Shown here one piece after another: positions 9,442 to 18,479 of a stretch of DNA of 64,000 nt. Location: the NCBI GenBank assembly GCA_963797265.1, contig CAWCOY010000002.1, positions 809,009 to 873,008 of the forward strand, given 5' to 3'. Origin of the DNA: DASUPK01 sp963797265 (GTDB lineage: Bacteria; Actinomycetota; Thermoleophilia; Solirubrobacterales; 70-9). Every line of letters starts with the position of its first letter. Within the stretch, counting starts at the first letter, position 1. The translations under genes and the position numbers were made by a program. The notes beneath the pieces were generated by a model, which was given only the letters and a program-made list of their open reading frames with translations, did no database searches and had not been told where the DNA came from.

Positions 9442-10248
9442 GTGTCCATCGAGCACGGATCGCTCGCGGAAGCACCGATGACGGAGCAAGGACGCCCCCG
9501 CCAGACGGTCTCGCCGCTCGTCCCGCGTCCCGGTGGGCCGGCCGAGCGCCTCGCCGGCGCACTCGGCTCCCGCCACCCCGCCATCGTCTTCGCGCTCGCC
9601 CTGCTAGTCGGGTTCCTGGTGCTGGCGGCGGCATCGATCCTGCTCGCCCTGCTCGTGGTGCACGTGCTGGTCAGCGGGAGCGGGCTGGGGCTGGCCGGTA
9701 CGGATGAGAGCTTCAACGAGACGCTCGCCCAGCACCGCACCGGCACGCTCAACACGATCTCCGAGATCGGCTCGCAGGTGGGCGGCGCCCCGGTCCTGCC
9801 GATCCTCGTCGGCGTCATCGGCATCGCCTGTGCCGCCGCCCGTCGCTGGGGGATCGCGGCGTTCGCGGTCTTCGTGCTGGCCGCCGAGTCCGCCACCTAC
9901 CGCGTCACCTCGCTCGCGGTTCCCCGCGACCGCCCATCGGTCCATCGGTTGGAAAGCCTTCCGGTCGACGCCAGCTACCCGTCGGGGCACACCGCCGCCT
10001 CCGTGGCGGTCTACTCCGGCCTCGTGCTCCTGCTCACCACCCGTTTCACCAGCAGCCTCTCGAAGGCGCTTGCCTGGACCGGCGCGATCCTATTGACCAC
10101 GTTCGTCGCGCTCTCGCGCATGTACCGCGGCATGCACCATCCGCTCGACGTCGCCGGGGGGGTGCTCGTCGGCATCGGGGCGATCCTGGTGCTGTTGTTC
10201 GCCTGCCGTGCGGCCGGCGCGGCCGCGGAGAGGCGCTCGCGCGCATGA
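9442..10248 (+). CDS. PAP2-family membrane phosphatase
   Basis: The product has 268 residues and about five to six membrane helices. PAP2 motifs are visible: VPRDRPSV as a shortened first block, then YPSGHTAAS, then SRMYRGMHHPLD. The GTG at 9442 gives the longest frame; an ATG at 9478 preceded by GGAAG is an equally reasonable start. Its stop overlaps the ATG of the lipid kinase at 10245 (ATGA), and that gene overlaps the DUF1206 gene, so the three are co-translated. The pairing with a diacylglycerol-kinase-type enzyme suggests a phosphorylation/dephosphorylation cycle on a membrane lipid, which is an inference from context. Confidence 0.88.
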   Translation: MSIEHGSLAEAPMTEQGRPRQTVSPLVPRPGGPAERLAGALGSRHPAIVFALALLVGFLVLAAASILLALLVVHVLVSGSGLGLAGTDESFNETLAQHRTGTLNTISEIGSQVGGAPVLPILVGVIGIACAAARRWGIAAFAVFVLAAESATYRVTSLAVPRDRPSVHRLESLPVDASYPSGHTAASVAVYSGLVLLLTTRFTSSLSKALAWTGAILLTTFVALSRMYRGMHHPLDVAGGVLVGIGAILVLLFACRAAGAAAERRSRA

Positions 10249-11141
10249 AGCTGGCGGTTGTCGCCCACGCCGGCAAGACGGTTGGCGGCGGGCTCCCGGA
10301 GTTGCGGCGCACGCTCGAGGAAAGGGGCATCTCCGCGCCAGTGTGGATCGAGGTGCCGAAGAGCAAGCGGGCGCCGAAGGCGGTCAGGCAAGCACTGGAT
10401 GACGGCGCCGAGCTGATCCTCGCGTGGGGCGGGGACGGGATGGTGCAGCGCTGCGTCGACGCGCTCGAGGACACGCAGGTTCCGCTCGCGATCGTCCCCG
10501 CGGGGACTTCGAACCTGTTCGCCACGAACCTCGGCATCGAGGGCGACATCGCACAAGCGGTGCAGGTCGCGCTTCTCGGCGACCGCCGCCGGCTGGACGT
10601 CGGCTGCTTCAACGGCGAGCGCTTCGCCGTGATGGCCGGCGCCGGCTTCGACGCGGCGATGATCAAAGGCGCCGACGACCTCAAGGACCGTCTCGGCCGG
10701 GGGGCCTATGTGCTCGGCGGGGCCGCAAAGCTGAACACCGCGAGCTTCGAGGCGAAGGTCAAGGTCGACGGAACGCGCTGGTACAAGGGGCCCGCGAGCT
10801 GCATCCTGCTCGGAAACGTGGGCAGCCTGTTCGGCGGCATCGAGGTATTCGCCGATGCGAAGCCCGACGACGGCCTGCTCGACATCGGCGTGCTCATCTC
10901 CGATGGCCCGGTGCAGCTACTGCGCGCGGCCACGCGGACGGCCATCGGCAGCGCGGAGAAATCACCGTTCGTACGCGTTACCCAGGGGCGCTCGGTGCGC
11001 GTGAAGCTCGACCGCAAGGCGCACTACGAGCTCGACGGAGGCGACCGCACGAAGGTCAAGAAGTTCAAGGTCGACGTCGAGGCCGGCGCGATCACCGTAT
11101 GCGTCCCGAACACGGCCGGAGGAGGAAGCAAAACGAAATGA
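10245..11141 (+). CDS. diacylglycerol/sphingosine kinase-family lipid kinase
   Basis: The 298-residue product has the catalytic domain of the DagK/YegS family. The nucleotide loop GGDG is at residues 62-65, GTSN is at 87-90, and the C-terminal beta-sandwich carries a DDGLLDI-type strand followed by the YELDGG motif. It should transfer phosphate from ATP to a membrane lipid alcohol. The start overlaps the PAP2 stop by four bases, and its own stop overlaps the next start in the same way. There is no membrane helix, so it acts at the inner membrane face. Confidence 0.9.
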   Translation: MKLAVVAHAGKTVGGGLPELRRTLEERGISAPVWIEVPKSKRAPKAVRQALDDGAELILAWGGDGMVQRCVDALEDTQVPLAIVPAGTSNLFATNLGIEGDIAQAVQVALLGDRRRLDVGCFNGERFAVMAGAGFDAAMIKGADDLKDRLGRGAYVLGGAAKLNTASFEAKVKVDGTRWYKGPASCILLGNVGSLFGGIEVFADAKPDDGLLDIGVLISDGPVQLLRAATRTAIGSAEKSPFVRVTQGRSVRVKLDRKAHYELDGGDRTKVKKFKVDVEAGAITVCVPNTAGGGSKTK

Positions 11142-11980
11142 GTGGCAACGTGGACATCGGATCCAATGACCTCAGCGACAGGGCAAGACGCGAGGGCGAC
11201 AACCTCGCGGCCGCGAAGCCGCTCGGCTGGCTGGCGCGAGCGGGTCTCATCGCCCGCGGGCTCGTCTACCTGATCATCGGCGTACTCGCGCTGAAGCTCG
11301 CGCTTGGCGACGGTGGCAAGGCGACCAACCAGCAGGGCGCGCTGAAGACGATCGCCGACCGGCCCTTTGGCGAGACGCTGCTCATCCTGGTCGCGATCGG
11401 GCTGGCGGGCTACGCGCTCTGGAGGCTGGTCCGGGCGGCCGTCGGCCACGGCGCCGAGCAGCGAGACAGCGGGTCCGACCGCGTCGCGGCGCTCGCGAGC
11501 GGCATCGCCTACGCGATCCTCTGCGTGACGGCGGTGAAGATCGTCACGGGCTCGAGCACCGGCTCGGGGACGCCGAAGGAGGCGACGGGAGGCGTCCTGG
11601 GATGGTCTGGCGGCACGGTGCTCGTCGCGATCGCCGGGGCGGTCCTCATCGGCGTCGCCGCCTATCAGGCGTACAAGGGCCTGGCGAAGAAGTTCCTCGA
11701 CGACGCCAAGACGAGCGAGATGGGCCCCGGCGTCCGCAAGGGCTATACCGCCCTCGGCGTCTTCGGACACCTCGCGCGGGCCGTCATCTTCACGCTGGTC
11801 GGCTACGGGCTGATCAAGGCCGCGATCGACTACGACCCGCACGAGGCGATCGGGCTCGATGGCGCGCTGCGCAACCTCGCGAATTCGTCGTACGGCCCTG
11901 CGTTACTGGGCGTCGTTGCCGCCGGGCTGGCCGGGTTTGCGGTCTACTCGATTGCCGACGCCCGCTACCGCAGGGTGTGA
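11138..11980 (+). CDS. DUF1206 membrane protein
   Basis: The product has 280 residues. The ATG at 11138 overlaps the kinase stop (ATGA) and follows GGAGGAAG. The protein holds three internal repeats of a two-helix unit, each with a glycine-rich membrane segment and a preceding L-A-R-x-G/V motif (WLARAGLIARGLVY, ALASGIAYAIL, FGHLARAVIF). This matches DUF1206, a family common in actinobacteria and without known activity. Location in the lipid kinase/phosphatase run suggests a role in the envelope. It ends 13 bases before the convergent PhoD-like gene. Confidence 0.85.
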   Translation: MSGNVDIGSNDLSDRARREGDNLAAAKPLGWLARAGLIARGLVYLIIGVLALKLALGDGGKATNQQGALKTIADRPFGETLLILVAIGLAGYALWRLVRAAVGHGAEQRDSGSDRVAALASGIAYAILCVTAVKIVTGSSTGSGTPKEATGGVLGWSGGTVLVAIAGAVLIGVAAYQAYKGLAKKFLDDAKTSEMGPGVRKGYTALGVFGHLARAVIFTLVGYGLIKAAIDYDPHEAIGLDGALRNLANSSYGPALLGVVAAGLAGFAVYSIADARYRRV

Positions 11981-11993
11981 GGTGTCGGGCAAC

Positions 11994-13640
11994 TCAAGCG
12001 ATCCGTCGCTCGAAGGCGGTCTCCAGCCGTAGTCCCTCCGACTCGGGATCACGGACCGTCTTCGAGATCGTCAGGCTGGCCTGGCGTCCCTTGAGGCTCA
12101 AGGTCGCGATCTGGTTCTCGAAGTACGGACCGCCGGCGAAGCGCCAGCGGATCTCGGGGTCCTCGACGCCGGCCGCGTGGGCGAGACCGCGGAACAGGGC
12201 TTCCATCGGGCGGGCATGACCGACCCGCAGCGCGAGCCGCTCGTTCAGATCGAGCGCCTTCCGGAACGGCGAGCAGACCGCCTGGTAGACGGCACTGCTC
12301 ACGTTGGCGTCGCGGCGGAACGCCACCTCGGCGAGATACGCATGATGGACGTCGCCGGAGAGGATGCAGATCGTGGCAGGAGGCCGGCCGTGCTCGCCGG
12401 AGCCGACCTCCCTCAGCAGTCCGGTCAGCCGCCGGAACGAGCGCTGAAAGGCCGGCCAGTGATCGCTGTCGATTCCGCGCCTGATCTTCTCGGCGACCCT
12501 GGCCGCTCCCCCGCCCCACGCGCCGCTGCAGACCGCTTCATTCCAGCCCTCCAGGTAGTGGAGCCCGGGGGCGAGCAGGTAGGGGTCCGAGGTCCCGATC
12601 AGCAGATGGTCGAAGTCGCCTCGGGCCTTGTCCTCGACCCACTCCCACTCCTCGTCGTCGAGGATGTCGCGCCGGTCCTCGTCCAACACCCGGCCCACCC
12701 GTGATTCCACCACGATCAGCCGGCTCGAGCCGAGGTCGCGGTAGTAGCTCCAGCGTTTCCCCTCGCGCTCTTGGTTCTCCTGCACGGCGTAATCCCGGAG
12801 CGCCGGAGCGGCGTCCTCCTCCTCCCGAACCTGACGGTAGAGCGAGTTCTGCTCCAGCTCCCGCGGCGAGAGGTTGCCGATGAACTGATAGATCCAGTAC
12901 GACATCAGCCCGGATACCGCCCGTTCCTCCCACCACGGCTGCTGGCTCATGTCCTCCAGCCATGAGCGCGAGATGTTCCAGTCGTCGTGCATGTCGTGGT
13001 CGTCGATGACCATCGCGATCGAGACCGTCGAGAACAGCCAGCGGATCACCGGGTCGCCCCACGACTCCCAGTAGAGCCGGGTGTACTCCTCGAAGTCGGC
13101 GACCTCCTCACCCGGAGGCTCGGTCGTATCCCGCTTCGAGCGGATGAACTCCTCGGCCTGGGGCGAGACCTCGTCCGCGTAGATCTGGTCTCCCAGGAGG
13201 AGCACTAGCTCCGGCCAGCGATCGGGCTCCGACTCGAGCATCGAGAGCGCGAGGGTGTGAAGGGCATCGGGGCCGCGCCCACGCTCGTCCTTGTCCTTAG
13301 TCAGCGTGTACGGCGGATGATGCGGGAGGGCGACTCGGCAGGAACCGAAGATCAGGTCGACTCGGCCGTCCGGATCGACTGTGCGGATGATGCTGGCCGG
13401 GAACTCGGAGCCGGGCTCGGGCCAGCGGACCTCGCCATCGAGCGAGACGCCGTACTCGTAGGTCGTCCCCGGCTCAAGCCCGTCCAGGCAGACGAGCGCG
13501 TAGTGATGACCCTCGACGCCGAAGGTCCGCGCGCGATGGTCGAGCACCTCCACATCGCAGGCGTCGTCGGTCTCCACCCAGACGACGGCCTCCGTGTCGG
13601 AGACGTAACGAAGCACGGGACCTAGCACCAGCTGGGACAC
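11994..13640 (-). CDS. PhoD-like alkaline phosphatase/phosphodiesterase
   Basis: The product has 548 residues. An N-terminal fibronectin-like domain (about 1-95) is followed by a metallophosphatase core with LLLGDQIYAD, DDHDMHDDW and LSGDVHHAYL, the metal-ligand motifs of the PhoD family. No signal peptide is visible, so unlike secreted PhoD it may act inside the cell. The GTG at 13640 is the only good start; its ribosome site is weak. The family cleaves phosphodiesters or phosphomonoesters with Fe/Ca in the site; the natural substrate is not predictable. It is convergent with the DUF1206 gene. Confidence 0.85.
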   Translation of the reverse strand: MSQLVLGPVLRYVSDTEAVVWVETDDACDVEVLDHRARTFGVEGHHYALVCLDGLEPGTTYEYGVSLDGEVRWPEPGSEFPASIIRTVDPDGRVDLIFGSCRVALPHHPPYTLTKDKDERGRGPDALHTLALSMLESEPDRWPELVLLLGDQIYADEVSPQAEEFIRSKRDTTEPPGEEVADFEEYTRLYWESWGDPVIRWLFSTVSIAMVIDDHDMHDDWNISRSWLEDMSQQPWWEERAVSGLMSYWIYQFIGNLSPRELEQNSLYRQVREEEDAAPALRDYAVQENQEREGKRWSYYRDLGSSRLIVVESRVGRVLDEDRRDILDDEEWEWVEDKARGDFDHLLIGTSDPYLLAPGLHYLEGWNEAVCSGAWGGGAARVAEKIRRGIDSDHWPAFQRSFRRLTGLLREVGSGEHGRPPATICILSGDVHHAYLAEVAFRRDANVSSAVYQAVCSPFRKALDLNERLALRVGHARPMEALFRGLAHAAGVEDPEIRWRFAGGPYFENQIATLSLKGRQASLTISKTVRDPESEGLRLETAFERRIA

Positions 13641-13920
13641 CGCTGCTTCATACCCCGATCCCGCCGGATGATGTCCGAGCTCCCCAAAGTGTCCTTAACC
13701 GGCGAACGGTTTCGTCAGCCTTCCACCCGGAAGACAGACGCACACCCGTTAATGGCAAGGTAAGGAATTCGAGGTGGGACCGGTAAGGATGCGCAGGGAG
13801 GAGGCCCGTCGGACACTGCTTCGGCGGTCTAGCGCCTGCGTGATCTCACAAGCCCGCTGGTTGCGTCGTGGCATCCAGTTGTCTCGGGACGCAGGGAGAT
13901 CACCGCAGCCATTGCGCGGC

Positions 13921-14910
13921 TCAGGGGCCGAGCGCGGCGAAGGCGACGAAGCCGGCGAACAGGGCGCTCCAGGCCGCCACCACCGGTAGCCCCAGCCTGT
14001 CCTTGGGGAGCCGCCACAGCGCCAAGGCGCCGCCGGTGAGGCCCGCGACCCCGGCGGCGACTGCGTACCGGTCGAGCTCCCAGTCGGTCTTCCCAAGGCC
14101 GAAGGCGATCGCCACGGTCGACTGAAACGCCATCGCTCCGGTGATGTTGCCGACCGCCAGGGTGTCCTTGTCGCCCCGTATCCAGAGCACGCTGTTGAGC
14201 TTCTCCGGGAGCTCGGTCGCCAGAGGGGCGAGGATGAGAGTGAGCACCAACACGGAGATGCCGAGCGCCTCGGCGACCGTCACGACCTCCTCGACGAAGA
14301 GCTCGGCGCCGCCGACAATCATCAGCAGTCCGATAATGACCTGGGCGACGATCGCGATTTTGCGGGGTTGGTCCTCCCTGCTGGGGTCGAACTTGAGCGA
14401 CTCGAGCTCGTCCAGGTCCTCGCCGCCGCCGCTGTGCCGGACCGTTCGCCGCGCATAAGCTCCATAGGCGATCAGCAACCCGACCGCCCCGGCGATATGT
14501 AGGGACATCGAGTCGATCAGCCCCAGGCCGATGCCGATGGCGAAGCAGGGCAGAAAGAGGCCGAGGTCGCGACGCAGCGAGCGGTCGTCGGGGGTCATCT
14601 CCGAGCCGCCGCTTCGCCGTCGGCGGAAAGCCATGGCGCTGGCGCCGACCACCAGCAAGGCGACCGTGCCCAGCATGAAAGGGGCGCCGACGATGGCGCC
14701 GATCGCGACCTGCTCGGACTCGCCACCCGAGAGGACCGCGACCACGGGAATCAGCGACTCCGGCAGCGCCGTACCGGCCGCGGCCAGCAGGCTTCCCACG
14801 GCTCCTTCCCCGAGGTCGAGGCGCTTGCCGGACCACTCGATCGCGTTCGTGAACAGGATCGCTCCGCCGATGATCAGCGCGAACGCCGCTGCTAGCAGGG
14901 GCCCCGTCAT
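13921..14910 (-). CDS. sodium/calcium exchanger-family antiporter
   Basis: The product has 329 residues with about ten membrane helices in two inverted halves. The alpha-1 region GTALPESLIP and alpha-2 region ATELPEKLNS carry the acidic ion-binding residues of the CaCA superfamily. A charged cytoplasmic loop (residues about 155-190, EDLDELESLKFDPSRED) separates the halves. It should export Ca2+ or a similar cation in exchange for Na+ or H+. The gene stands alone between two poorly coding stretches. Confidence 0.88.
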   Translation of the reverse strand: MTGPLLAAAFALIIGGAILFTNAIEWSGKRLDLGEGAVGSLLAAAGTALPESLIPVVAVLSGGESEQVAIGAIVGAPFMLGTVALLVVGASAMAFRRRRSGGSEMTPDDRSLRRDLGLFLPCFAIGIGLGLIDSMSLHIAGAVGLLIAYGAYARRTVRHSGGGEDLDELESLKFDPSREDQPRKIAIVAQVIIGLLMIVGGAELFVEEVVTVAEALGISVLVLTLILAPLATELPEKLNSVLWIRGDKDTLAVGNITGAMAFQSTVAIAFGLGKTDWELDRYAVAAGVAGLTGGALALWRLPKDRLGLPVVAAWSALFAGFVAFAALGP

Positions 14911-14967
14911 TCGGAGGCTCCCTACCCGCCGGCCCGGAGATCACACGAGGCCCGGCTTGAGAGCTCG

Positions 14968-15129
14968 ATGACCGTTCCACCGGGGCCGCGAAGCCCGACG
15001 ACCTCCCCGCCGACACCACACGACGGCCTCGTGATCTGGGTGGCGGCACGCTCGGGCCGCCGCCACAACGCCGAGGACTACGAAGCCTGGGAGGAAGGTA
15101 TACGAAGGGTCGTCGAGCAACGTCGGTGA
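14968..15129 (+). CDS. possible small protein, 53 residues
   Basis: A short open frame ends in a protein-like stretch (GLVIWVAARSGRRHNAEDYEAWEEGIRRVVEQRR) with alternating helix-forming charge. The N-terminal 20 residues are Pro/Thr/Ser-rich and poorly supported, and no Shine-Dalgarno is visible. It may be the tail of a broken gene. Nothing is known of its function. Confidence 0.25.
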   Translation: MTVPPGPRSPTTSPPTPHDGLVIWVAARSGRRHNAEDYEAWEEGIRRVVEQRR

Positions 15130-15173
15130 ATGCACATCGCAGGCGGGGAACCGGATGAGAGGAGCTGAGGAGC

Positions 15174-15401
15174 GTGACTGACATCACAAGGATCCGCCTG
15201 GAGGACATCGATCTCGAGGTGGAGCGTGTCAAACGCCATTACGAGGTGACCGCGAAGCGCCGCCCGACGGGCGCAGCTGTGACGAGAAGCGGTATCGCGC
15301 TCAATGTTACGCGCAAGGACGCGCTGGAGTCCCTCGAGAAGCACGTCACTGAGCTGGAGGATGGTGACGATCGCGACGGTGACGAGCACAAGCCGGACTG
15401 A
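15174..15401 (+). CDS. small acidic-tailed hypothetical protein
   Basis: The product has 75 residues. The GTG start follows GAGGAG at good spacing. The sequence is helical and charged (TRIRLEDIDLEVERVKRHYEV) with a strongly acidic tail (TELEDGDDRDGDEH). No domain was recognised. Codon use and the ribosome site support a real gene. Function unknown. Confidence 0.6.
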   Translation: MTDITRIRLEDIDLEVERVKRHYEVTAKRRPTGAAVTRSGIALNVTRKDALESLEKHVTELEDGDDRDGDEHKPD

Positions 15402-15617
15402 TGAGAGGGCGAGCACAGCGGGGACTCGGCGCGGCGCTGGCAAACTTTGTCACTCGCAACCGGGGGCGATCACCACGGCGGCGGAGATGGCGGCGAAATG
15501 ACCGGCGACACAGAGCTACGCGGGGGCGCTCCTGAGCGGGATGGAGTCCGAGGCGGCAGACGGAAGGGAATCCGGCGGTAACGAACGTCAAACCGGTTCG
15601 CTGCCACCCCGTCCGCA

Positions 15618-15645
15618 CCAAGGGCCCTCTTTCGAGAGCCCTTGG
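15618..15645 (-). terminator. 12-bp hairpin with one mismatch next to tRNA-tail repeat
   Basis: Arms at 15618-15629 and 15634-15645 pair with a single mismatch around a 4-base loop. It directly abuts the tRNA-tail-like repeat, as do the hairpins at 8247, 17861 and 29782. On the minus strand it lies downstream of the tail. Confidence 0.5.
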
Positions 15646-15711
15646 CTAGTAGCGGGGGCCGGATTCCTATCTCGCTAAGACCGTCCGAGGGTCCGCGAGA
15701 CCAGCGCCTTA
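15646..15711 (-). repeat. diverged repeat, copy 2, carrying a tRNA-fMet 3'-tail sequence
   Basis: Bases 15646-15666 match the tRNA-fMet 3' end and its downstream CTAG flank (29811-29831) at 20 of 21 positions. Beyond that the sequence follows the copy at 8277-8340 rather than the tRNA. Bases 15402-15617 upstream hold no supported gene. Confidence 0.45.
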
Positions 15712-15712
15712 C

Positions 15713-15925
15713 CTATCGGTCCGGGTACGGGTCTCCGGCCGCGTCGCCCCCTGTGACTGCTTTCCACGAGTTGTTGCTGCACCGGGGACAGGGAGGCAGG
15801 CTCTTCACCGAACCGGTCGTTATCTCGTTGCCGCACTCTGTGCAGCGGTAGGTCCCGGCGGAAACGTCGCTCCCACTCGGGATCGACTCTCCTCCCTTGC
15901 CCGTCAAAAAGTCGAGTAAACCCAT
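15713..15925 (-). CDS. small zinc-ribbon protein
   Basis: The 70-residue product has two Cys pairs, YRCTECGN and PPCPRCSN, separated by about 18 residues, the geometry of a rubredoxin/zinc-ribbon knuckle. The N-terminus MGLLDFLTG is typical of small actinobacterial zinc-ribbon proteins. It probably binds one Zn2+. Partner and role are unknown. The gene is monocistronic, with the tRNA-tail repeat immediately after its stop. Confidence 0.75.
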   Translation of the reverse strand: MGLLDFLTGKGGESIPSGSDVSAGTYRCTECGNEITTGSVKSLPPCPRCSNNSWKAVTGGDAAGDPYPDR

Positions 15926-16081
15926 GCTCTCATCCTTCCGTAAGCGTGACGTCGTGGGAGCGCCTTACCCCGCGCCTGGCGTCGGAAACTTTCAGGCTGG
16001 TCGGCCTCAGGCTCGCGGCGGGGGCGGCGCGGGAGCTACGCGGATGGCTCTGGTAGCTCCTGCCCCTCGGTCGAGGGGGCT

Positions 16082-16924
16082 TCAGGCGAACCGATCACCG
16101 GTCGCGCGACTGTCGGGCGGCGACTGTTGCAGGTCGACTTCAAGGGCTGAGTGGTCGCTGAGCCCCTGCTCGCGCCATGCGTGGTGATAGGCAGCTGAAG
16201 CTGGGCGAAGTTCCTCCGATGCGAAGACGTGATCCAGACGCCAACCGCCGTCGTGGCCGGCGATCCGCCGCCATGTCCAGCTCGGCTCGCGCCGCGCGTA
16301 GCCGTGCAGGGCTCGGAACGCATCGCGGTAACCGAGCTCCCGGAGCCCTGGAACCACGCCGAGCTCGGCCTCGTCCCACTCGGACCCGCGCTCGGGTCGC
16401 AGGCGGCCTCGGGAGTCCCGCGCGAACGAGATCACCTTGCCGTCGGGAAGCTCCCGGCGGGGGGTATTGAGATCTCCGCAGAGCACACGCGGACCCCGCC
16501 CGGCGCTTGCCAGCCCGTCGCGAATCGCCTCCAGTGTTCGAATCTTGACCCAGCCGTTGGCGGCGTTCGGAACGTGAACGCAGTGCAGCTCAATGGCGAC
16601 GGTGCCCCCGGATGAGGAGACCGCCGCGATGGCAGTCTCCGGCCAGGGCACGGGCAGGGCCGGGGCGATTTCCAGCGGCGTGCGCGAGGCGAGGAGCACT
16701 CCCGTGCTGCGCCGGGCCGCCGGCTCTCGCACCGGATCGGCCCGGTCCAGCGACGCCCGCACGTGACTGATCCCGATCGTCTCGAGCGCCGCCCTCCACA
16801 ATGGCAGCGCGCGCTTGGTGACCTCCTGGAGCGCGACCACGGCGGGGGCACGGCCGGCGAGCGCGGCGGCCTGCTCCGCCAGACGCGAACTGCGCCGAGC
16901 CACATTCCAGCTGACAATGCGCAT
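16082..16924 (-). CDS. endonuclease/exonuclease/phosphatase (EEP) family protein
   Basis: The product has 280 residues from the ATG at 16924, where the family-typical MRIVSWNVA begins; the frame is open further upstream, but those residues are not part of the fold. Motifs: SWN near the N-terminus, LQEV with the metal-binding Glu, CGDLNTPR, and the C-terminal WRLDHVFAS and LSDHSAL with the catalytic His. Members are metal-dependent phosphodiesterases acting on DNA, RNA, lipids or nucleotides. No signal peptide, so cytoplasmic. It lies just downstream of the DUF2071 gene in the same direction. Confidence 0.8.
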   Translation of the reverse strand: MRIVSWNVARRSSRLAEQAAALAGRAPAVVALQEVTKRALPLWRAALETIGISHVRASLDRADPVREPAARRSTGVLLASRTPLEIAPALPVPWPETAIAAVSSSGGTVAIELHCVHVPNAANGWVKIRTLEAIRDGLASAGRGPRVLCGDLNTPRRELPDGKVISFARDSRGRLRPERGSEWDEAELGVVPGLRELGYRDAFRALHGYARREPSWTWRRIAGHDGGWRLDHVFASEELRPASAAYHHAWREQGLSDHSALEVDLQQSPPDSRATGDRFA

Positions 16925-16962
16925 TGACGGGCCTAGCTGCTCATCCTCCGTTCGGACCACAG

Positions 16963-17766
16963 TCAGGACGGTGAGCTGAACCTGCGCTCGAGGGCGGGCT
17001 CGATGTTCCAAAGCACCACGTCCTGGCGCTCGGAGAAATGAAGGATGGGATCGCCGGAGAGGTCCAAGCCACACGGGGAGACCATCGAGTTGAGCTCGAC
17101 CGACCCACTCGCCTCCTGATGCGGCCAGGGAGGATGGTGAATGTCGCCCCGGTGGACCCGGCCGCCCTCGGACAGCGTGTAGAGGCAGTAGCGCTCCGCG
17201 AGGAAGCGTCCCATCGAATCGTCCTGCGAGAGCCGCCGGCCGCTCGGCGCGTAAGCGATCGCGAGCTCGGCCGGCTCGCCATCCTCCGAGACGCGCTCGC
17301 TCCGGAAGAAAAAGCCGCCATCGTGGGCGTCGAGTGAGATCCGCAAGTGGAAGTACGGAAGGCGGTAGGTCCTCCGCGCGACGGCGACCGCCAGTCTGCT
17401 GCTCGCATCCAAGCTGAGGAAGTAGATCCCCGGCTTGCCGTCGACGGTCACGTAGGTGCGGACGTTGACCTCAAGGAATTGGGAGACGATCGGCGCTGGC
17501 GGAAGACGGCGGAGCTGGAGCCCCTCAACGCCGAAGGGCGTCACCGCGATCCAGGCAGAGCCTTCACGAACGTCGAGGGGAAGCTGCGACGGAACGACTT
17601 TCACCAGCCGTTTAGGATCGACCGGCCAGTGCGCGAAGAGAAGGTGGCGCCAGGTTTGTCCCATGAACCAGGGTCGATCGGGTAGGGGCCAAGGACGTTG
17701 GGAGGTCTCCCCGAGCACGCTCCGCTGGCGCAGTGCCGCTTCAATTGCGGCTGCCGGTCGGAGCAT
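16963..17766 (-). CDS. DUF2071 (YqjF-like) protein
   Basis: The product has 267 residues with the family opening RPWFMGQTWRHLLFAHWPV and the conserved middle region SFLEVNVRTYV-like strand (FLEVNVRTYVTVDGKPGIYF). The fold is related to acetoacetate decarboxylase, but the enzyme activity of this family is not established. About 30 N-terminal residues precede the conserved part, so a later start is possible. It is followed after 38 bases by the EEP gene, probably one transcript. Confidence 0.75.
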   Translation of the reverse strand: MLRPAAAIEAALRQRSVLGETSQRPWPLPDRPWFMGQTWRHLLFAHWPVDPKRLVKVVPSQLPLDVREGSAWIAVTPFGVEGLQLRRLPPAPIVSQFLEVNVRTYVTVDGKPGIYFLSLDASSRLAVAVARRTYRLPYFHLRISLDAHDGGFFFRSERVSEDGEPAELAIAYAPSGRRLSQDDSMGRFLAERYCLYTLSEGGRVHRGDIHHPPWPHQEASGSVELNSMVSPCGLDLSGDPILHFSERQDVVLWNIEPALERRFSSPS

Positions 17767-17860
17767 GCTTCAGAGGTTCCCGTGCGTCGGTCCAAGGAAA
17801 CCGCACGCCAGGGCACTGAACTGGGTAAGGCGGGCGTCAAGGCCGGCGCTTTCGTGCAAC

Positions 17861-17890
17861 ACCAAGGGCCCTCTTTCGAGGGCCCTTGGT
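17861..17890 (-). terminator. perfect 13-bp hairpin after the tRNA remnant
   Basis: Arms 17861-17873 and 17878-17890 are exact reverse complements around TTTC (GAAA on the minus strand). It stands 3 bases from the tRNA-fMet 3' fragment and probably was the original terminator of the tRNA gene before the insertion displaced it. Confidence 0.6.
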
Positions 17891-17893
17891 GTG

Positions 17894-17938
<45 letters not shown>

Positions 17939-18170
17939 CAGCAGGCGTGATGCCCTCAGCCCGGATTTCGCATTCCCATGCGGTTTCAGGTGCTCTCAGT
18001 TGCCCTGAGTTGTGCTCAAAATGGGACACTGAATGGGACCCTGGATCGCGAAGCTCCTCCCCGGCCGGCAGACCGTGGGCCGCATCCGCAGCGCGTTCAG
18101 CGCGGCGCGCTGAACGCCCGGCTGCCGCGCTCAGCACGCCGCGCCACGATGGCGGGGGCGCTCACTTGCC

Positions 18171-18479
18171 TCACCCCCTGACGAGCGAGAGGACGGCGCT
18201 TGCGATGACCGCAGCGGGGATGACCACCAGTATGAAATCCGAGGTGAGTCTCTCCCCGACGCGGTTGTCGAGTGCCTCCAGCAGGAGCACCCCGATCGCG
18301 TAGGACAGCACCAGGATGAAGGCGCCGCCCGCGATCAACAGTTGAGCGATGCCCGCCACCGACCCGATGATGTCGCTGCCGCTGAAGGCGAGCAGGCCGA
18401 TCACAACCAGACCCACCACTGCCACGACCAGCCCCAACTGATCTCGCCTGTTCACGATTATGTGGTCGGCTTCATTCAT
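18171..18479 (-). CDS. small membrane protein, about three helices
   Basis: The product has 102 residues from the ATG at 18479 (MNEADHIIV). Three hydrophobic segments lie at about residues 15-35, 40-62 and 80-100. There are no recognised motifs. The open frame continues upstream to 18785, but that part overlaps the divergent AhpD-like gene. Function unknown. Confidence 0.6.
   Translation of the reverse strand: MNEADHIIVNRRDQLGLVVAVVGLVVIGLLAFSGSDIIGSVAGIAQLLIAGGAFILVLSYAIGVLLLEALDNRVGERLTSDFILVVIPAAVIASAVLSLVRG

Noticed and set aside
15402..15617. short frames before the tRNA-tail repeat
   Set aside because: No ribosome site or protein-like composition.
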